This document shows, piece after piece, positions 61,010-64,000 of a stretch of DNA of 64,000 nucleotides; position 1 is the first letter of the stretch; every line of letters starts with the position of its first letter. The notes under the pieces were generated by a model. The model was not told the DNA's origin and searched no databases. It saw only the letters and a program-made list of their open reading frames with translations. The DNA is from Rufibacter hautae (GTDB taxonomy: Bacteria > Bacteroidota > Bacteroidia > Cytophagales > Hymenobacteraceae). The DNA lies in assembly GCF_008271695.1 (NCBI RefSeq), contig NZ_VKKY01000002.1:1488001-1552000 (forward strand). Direction: 5' to 3'. The position numbers and the translations under genes are program-made.

Positions 61010-62740
61010 ATGGCCGAAATCATCCGAATGCCCAAGATGAGTGACACTATGACCGATGGGGTCATTGCCTCATGGTTAAAGAAAGTTGGTGACTCTGTGA
61101 AATCTGGGGACGTTCTAGCCGAAGTGGAAACCGATAAGGCAACCATGGAATTGGAGTCTTATGAAGATGGGACGTTACTATACATCGGCCCGAAAAATGG
61201 TGAATCTGTACCGGTAGATGGCGTGTTGGCCATCATCGGGAAACAAGGTGAAGATATCTCTGGCCTTATGGCCGAAGTGAACGGAGGCGCCCCTGCCGCC
61301 AAACAAGAAGAAGCCCCTAAAGCCGAAGCTCCCAAAACAGAGCCTGCCCCAGCGGCGGCCTCTGCTCCTGCCGCCCAACCTGCCGCCGCCGCTAACGTGA
61401 ACGCCGAAGTGGTACGCATGCCAAAAATGAGCGACACCATGCAGGAAGGCACCATTGTGGCCTGGCACAAGAAAGTGGGCGACAAAGTGAAATCAGGTGA
61501 CCTGCTGGCCGAGGTAGAGACTGACAAAGCCACCATGGAACTGGAGTCTTACGAAGACGGTACCCTCTTATATATTGGGGTGGAAACTGGTGCCTCTGTA
61601 CAAGTAGACGGCGTGTTGGCCATCATCGGCGAAGCCGGTGCCGATTACCAAGTTCTGCTGAACGGCGGTGGAAACAAATCTGGCGGTAACGCCAACCCAG
61701 CCGAAGGCGCGAACAACGAAGAGGCTACCCGCCGCGAAGAACATAAAACCGAAGAGCAGTCTCAGTCTGGTGACGGCGTGAACGAAACCGTGGGTGCTCC
61801 GGTACCAGGTCCGGGAACGGCTGCCCAGCCTGCCTCAGGGAATGAAAACCAAGGCCGTGTGCTTGCTTCCCCGCTGGCCAAGAAAGTTGCCCAGGAAAAA
61901 GGCATCAGCCTGGCCCAAGTAAAAGGCTCTGGCGAGAACGGCCGCATTGTACTGCGTGACGTGGAGAACTTCACTCCTTCCGCTGCCCCTGCTGCCCAGC
62001 CACAGGCTGCCCCTGCCGCCGCACCAGCCCCTCAGGTAGCCGCTCCGGTTCAATCCGGCGAAGCCTTCACCGAGGTTCCGGTATCGCAGATGCGCAAGGT
62101 GATTGCCCGCCGTCTGTCAGAGAGCTTGTTCACCGCGCCGCACTTCTACCTGACCATGGAGATTGACATGGACAAGGCCATGGAAGCCCGCGTGAGCATG
62201 AACGAGGTGGCTCCAGTGAAAGTGTCCTTCAACGACATGGTGATCAAAGCCGCTGCTGCTGCCCTGCGCAAGCATCCAGCCGTGAACTCTTCCTGGTTGG
62301 GCGACAAGATCCGCTACAACAACGTGGTGAACATTGGCGTGGCCGTAGCCGTGGAAGAAGGCCTGTTGGTACCAGTGGTGCGCAACGCCGACCAGAAATC
62401 ACTCTCCACCATCTCTGCCGAGGTGAAAGACCTGGGCGGCAAAGCCAAATCCAAGAAACTCCAGCCATCTGACTGGGAAGGTAGCACTTTCACTATCTCA
62501 AACCTGGGCATGTTCGGGATTGAGGAATTCACCGCCATCATCAACCCACCAGATGCGTGTATCTTGGCCGTTGGTGGTATCAAGCAGACCCCAGTGGTGA
62601 AGAATGGTCAGATCCAGATCGGCAACGTGATGAAAGTGACCTTGTCTTGCGATCACCGCGTGGTAGACGGCGCCGTTGGCTCCGCCTTCCTGCAGACCCT
62701 GAAAGGCTTCCTGGAAGATCCGGTTAGAATGCTGGTGTGA
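61010..62740 (+). CDS. pdhC: Pyruvate dehydrogenase E2, dihydrolipoamide acetyltransferase
   Basis: 576 residues. Two lipoyl domains (~1-80 and ~135-210), each with EVETDKATMELESYEDGTLL (lipoyl Lys), are nearly identical. Ala/Pro/Gln-rich linkers follow each. A peripheral subunit-binding domain (~282-320, RVLASPLAKKVAQEKGISL) and the catalytic core (SQMRKVIARRLSESLFTAPH ... SCDHRVVDGAVGS) complete it. The core forms the scaffold for E1 and E3 and transfers acetyl to CoA. E1 beta is at 6595-7578, so subunits are split across the genome. Confidence 0.95.
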   Translation: MAEIIRMPKMSDTMTDGVIASWLKKVGDSVKSGDVLAEVETDKATMELESYEDGTLLYIGPKNGESVPVDGVLAIIGKQGEDISGLMAEVNGGAPAAKQEEAPKAEAPKTEPAPAAASAPAAQPAAAANVNAEVVRMPKMSDTMQEGTIVAWHKKVGDKVKSGDLLAEVETDKATMELESYEDGTLLYIGVETGASVQVDGVLAIIGEAGADYQVLLNGGGNKSGGNANPAEGANNEEATRREEHKTEEQSQSGDGVNETVGAPVPGPGTAAQPASGNENQGRVLASPLAKKVAQEKGISLAQVKGSGENGRIVLRDVENFTPSAAPAAQPQAAPAAAPAPQVAAPVQSGEAFTEVPVSQMRKVIARRLSESLFTAPHFYLTMEIDMDKAMEARVSMNEVAPVKVSFNDMVIKAAAAALRKHPAVNSSWLGDKIRYNNVVNIGVAVAVEEGLLVPVVRNADQKSLSTISAEVKDLGGKAKSKKLQPSDWEGSTFTISNLGMFGIEEFTAIINPPDACILAVGGIKQTPVVKNGQIQIGNVMKVTLSCDHRVVDGAVGSAFLQTLKGFLEDPVRMLV

Positions 62741-62790
62741 TTTAGTTTCTAGTGATTAGTTGTTCGTGATTAGAAAACGAACTTGTTATA

Positions 62791-62830
62791 AGAAAGAGCC
62801 GGTGGAGAGATCCATTGGCTCTTTCTGTTT
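62791..62830 (+). terminator. Terminator after pdhC
   Basis: AGAAAGAGCC pairs with GGCTCTTTCT and is followed by GTTTT. Confidence 0.8.
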
Positions 62831-62862
62831 TGCGCCTGATTATAAGAAAAGAGCCTCTAAAC
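62827..62862. repeat. 36-bp palindromic element, copy 33
   Basis: Starts GTTTTGCGCCTG and ends GAGCCTCTAAAC; it begins in the T-run of the pdhC terminator. Confidence 0.75.
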
Positions 62863-62884
62863 GTATTTGGCCTTCCATCTTTTG

Positions 62885-62910
62885 GTAGGGGCAATCCCTT
62901 GTGGTTGCCC
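62885..62910. repeat. GGGCAACC palindromic repeat, copy B (inverted)
   Basis: GTAGGGGCAATCCCTTG then TGGTTGCCC, the exact inverse of copies A and C. Confidence 0.85.
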
Positions 62911-62929
62911 TAACGGTTGTAGAAGCAAA

Positions 62930-62955
62930 GGGCAACCACAAGGGATTGCCCCTAC
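62930..62955. repeat. GGGCAACC palindromic repeat, copy C
   Basis: GGGCAACCACAAGGG then ATTGCCCCTAC. With copy B it makes a perfect 26-bp inverted repeat around a 19-nt spacer. Confidence 0.85.
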
Positions 62956-62966
62956 ACTCCAAAGGC

Positions 62967-63002
62967 GGTTAAGGCATGTTTTTACAAAAAGGTTCGCAAA
63001 AC
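62967..63002. repeat. 36-bp palindromic element, copy 34
   Basis: Starts GGTTAAGGCATGTTTTTAC and ends GGTTCGCAAAAC. Confidence 0.65.
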
Positions 63003-63022
63003 TCTGTTCTCTTCATAAAGGC

Positions 63023-63062
63023 AAAAAGCCGCTTCAGGAGGTAACCCGAAGCGGCTTTTTGG
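63023..63062. terminator. Terminator of the NagB/PIG-L gene
   Basis: CAAAAAGCCGCTTC pairs with GAAGCGGCTTTTTG around a 12-nt loop. Confidence 0.9.
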
Positions 63063-63081
63063 TAAGGCAACCTAAAGAAGG

Positions 63082-64000
63082 TTAGTAATGGTAGCGCACA
63101 AAGGCTTCCATGGCTTCGTAGTCTGCCAGGCCGAGTTGGTCGTAGCGGCGGGCGGTCTCGCGGTTGCGCTCCTGGGCACGTACCCAGAACTCGCGCTCAT
63201 CATCGCCGGGGAACACGGGGCGGTCCTTCTGGCTTTGGTGTTTGAAAATGGCGATTCGCTTGCGCTCCACTTCCTGCGGAGATAAGGGAACGGCCATTTC
63301 AATCTCGTGGGTCTCAAATTCGTGCCAGGCGCCGCGGTACATCCACAGCCAGCAATCCTTCACCCACTCCTCGCCTTGCGTCCGCAACCTTCTCAATGCC
63401 TCCACAATGATGTTGAAGCAAACGATGTGGGTGCCGTGTGGATCCTCAAAGTCGCCGGCGGCGAAAACCTGGTGCGGCTTCACCTTCTGCAGCAACTCCA
63501 TGGTAAGTTCAATGTCCTTGTCGGTGACGGGGTTCTTTTTGGTTTTGCCGCTCTCGTAGAAAGGCAGCGCCTGGAAATGGATGTGGTCATCGGGCAGACC
63601 GGCGTAGCGGGCACCGGCAATGGCTTCGCTTTTCCGAATAAAGGCCTTCACGTTCTGGATTTCCGGGGTGTCTACCTGGTTGGGGTGCTTTTGCCCGATG
63701 AAGGTGCGCATCTGCTCGTACACCGAGGTAAGCGACTCGCCATCGTGCCCAATGCTGCGGCTGAAATCAATGGCGAACTCCATGTAGCGCAGCACGTCAT
63801 CATCCCATACCGCGGTGTTCCCAGAGGTCTGGTAGGCTACGTGCACATCGTGGCCTTGGTCTACCAATCTTATAAAGGTACCGCCCATGGAGATCACATC
63901 GTCATCTGGGTGCGGCGAGAAGATGAGCACGCGTTTCTTTGCTGGCTCCGCCCGCTCTGGTCGTTGCGTGTCGTCGGAGTTGGGTTTGCCACCGGGCCAA
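63082..64000 (-). CDS. NagB-PIG-L fusion protein, C-terminal part (5' truncated)
   Basis: The frame is open to the window end: residues W-P-G-G-K-P-N-S-D-D precede VLIFSPHPDDDVISMGG, so the GTG at 63930 is not the start. The PIG-L (LmbE) domain has its zinc motif HPDD and a later DPHGTHIVCFNIIVE. In Bacteroidota this domain is the C-terminal half of a ~640-residue protein whose first half is glucosamine-6-phosphate deaminase-like (NagB). It probably acts on amino-sugar derivatives, deacetylating and deaminating; the substrate is not established. A terminator follows the stop. Confidence 0.85.
   Translation of the reverse strand, partial: WPGGKPNSDDTQRPERAEPAKKRVLIFSPHPDDDVISMGGTFIRLVDQGHDVHVAYQTSGNTAVWDDDVLRYMEFAIDFSRSIGHDGESLTSVYEQMRTFIGQKHPNQVDTPEIQNVKAFIRKSEAIAGARYAGLPDDHIHFQALPFYESGKTKKNPVTDKDIELTMELLQKVKPHQVFAAGDFEDPHGTHIVCFNIIVEALRRLRTQGEEWVKDCWLWMYRGAWHEFETHEIEMAVPLSPQEVERKRIAIFKHQSQKDRPVFPGDDEREFWVRAQERNRETARRYDQLGLADYEAMEAFVRYHY

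Noticed and set aside
62741-62790. AGTGATTAGTTGTTCGTGATTAG words after pdhC as a defined element
   Set aside because: Short imperfect direct repeats only; no dyad and no second copy in the window.
1509-63002. The 36-bp GTTT...AAAC repeats as CRISPR direct repeats
   Set aside because: Length and ends resemble CRISPR repeats, but copies are single, kilobases apart, vary strongly in sequence and there are no spacers or cas genes.

Overview
The window is chromosomal DNA of a Bacteroidota bacterium, most likely Cytophagales and close to Hymenobacteraceae (Rufibacter/Pontibacter/Nibribacter type). This rests on two proteins with type IX secretion (T9SS) type-B C-terminal signals, GldC, the men pathway, promoters of the Bacteroidota form (TTG, 19-20 nt, TAnnTTTG) and general family resemblance. 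The genus is an inference. No prophage, CRISPR array, tRNA, rRNA operon or intact transposase gene was seen.

Layout. 1-8.1 kb: the tail of a T9SS cargo protein, an acyltransferase gene broken by one stop codon, YbaB, a glycosyltransferase, a PspC protein, an OmpA/TPR lipoprotein and pyruvate dehydrogenase E1 beta. 8.2-15.5 kb: a methyltransferase, then a five-gene two-component cluster (CHASE3 kinase, sensorless kinase, two single-domain receivers, a REC-PAS-kinase-REC-Hpt hybrid) and a DinB protein. 15.6-20 kb: guanine deaminase, a DUF1264 lipoprotein, a GH8 lipoprotein and ffh. 20-33 kb: a surface polysaccharide region (glycosyltransferases, deacetylase, flippase, methyltransferase, WbpB-like oxidoreductase, WbpE-like aminotransferase), a T9SS LamG-type protein and ftsE. 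33-41.3 kb: an Fsa-type aldolase, the 4.5S SRP RNA gene with a clear promoter, guaA, a TPR/periplasmic-binding protein, hemL and two small paralogous membrane proteins. 41.4-49.8 kb: a purine permease, a non-canonical SDR, a thioesterase, an esterase, a sialate O-acetylesterase-like protein, a GH5 glucanase and dcd. 49.8-60.2 kb, all minus strand: gldC, dnaN, a lipoprotein with prodomain-like repeats, and menE-menB-doxX-doxX-menD-menF-menI. 60.3-64 kb: a histidine phosphatase, pyruvate dehydrogenase E2 and the PIG-L half of a NagB/PIG-L fusion running off the end.

The most striking feature is not a gene. I count 34 copies of a roughly 36-bp imperfect palindrome (left arm like GTTTNRGGSCTGTTTT, right arm its mirror ending in AAAC), about one every 1.9 kb. 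All are in or at the edge of intergenic gaps. Primary sequence varies a lot, but length, the GTTT/AAAC ends and the dyad are kept, and several copies show matched changes in both arms. Many sit within a few bases of a stop codon, and three overlap start codons. I do not recognise this family. Two further repeat types are present: a 164-bp module with perfect 28-bp inverted ends, and a 26-bp GGGCAACC/GGTTGCCC palindrome.

Functional links: E1 beta and E2 of pyruvate dehydrogenase lie at opposite ends of the window. Ffh and its RNA are both present. The men genes cover isochorismate to DHNA-CoA except MenC. guaD, guaA and the NCS2 permease share purine metabolism. GH8, GH5 and the esterases point to plant-type polysaccharide use.
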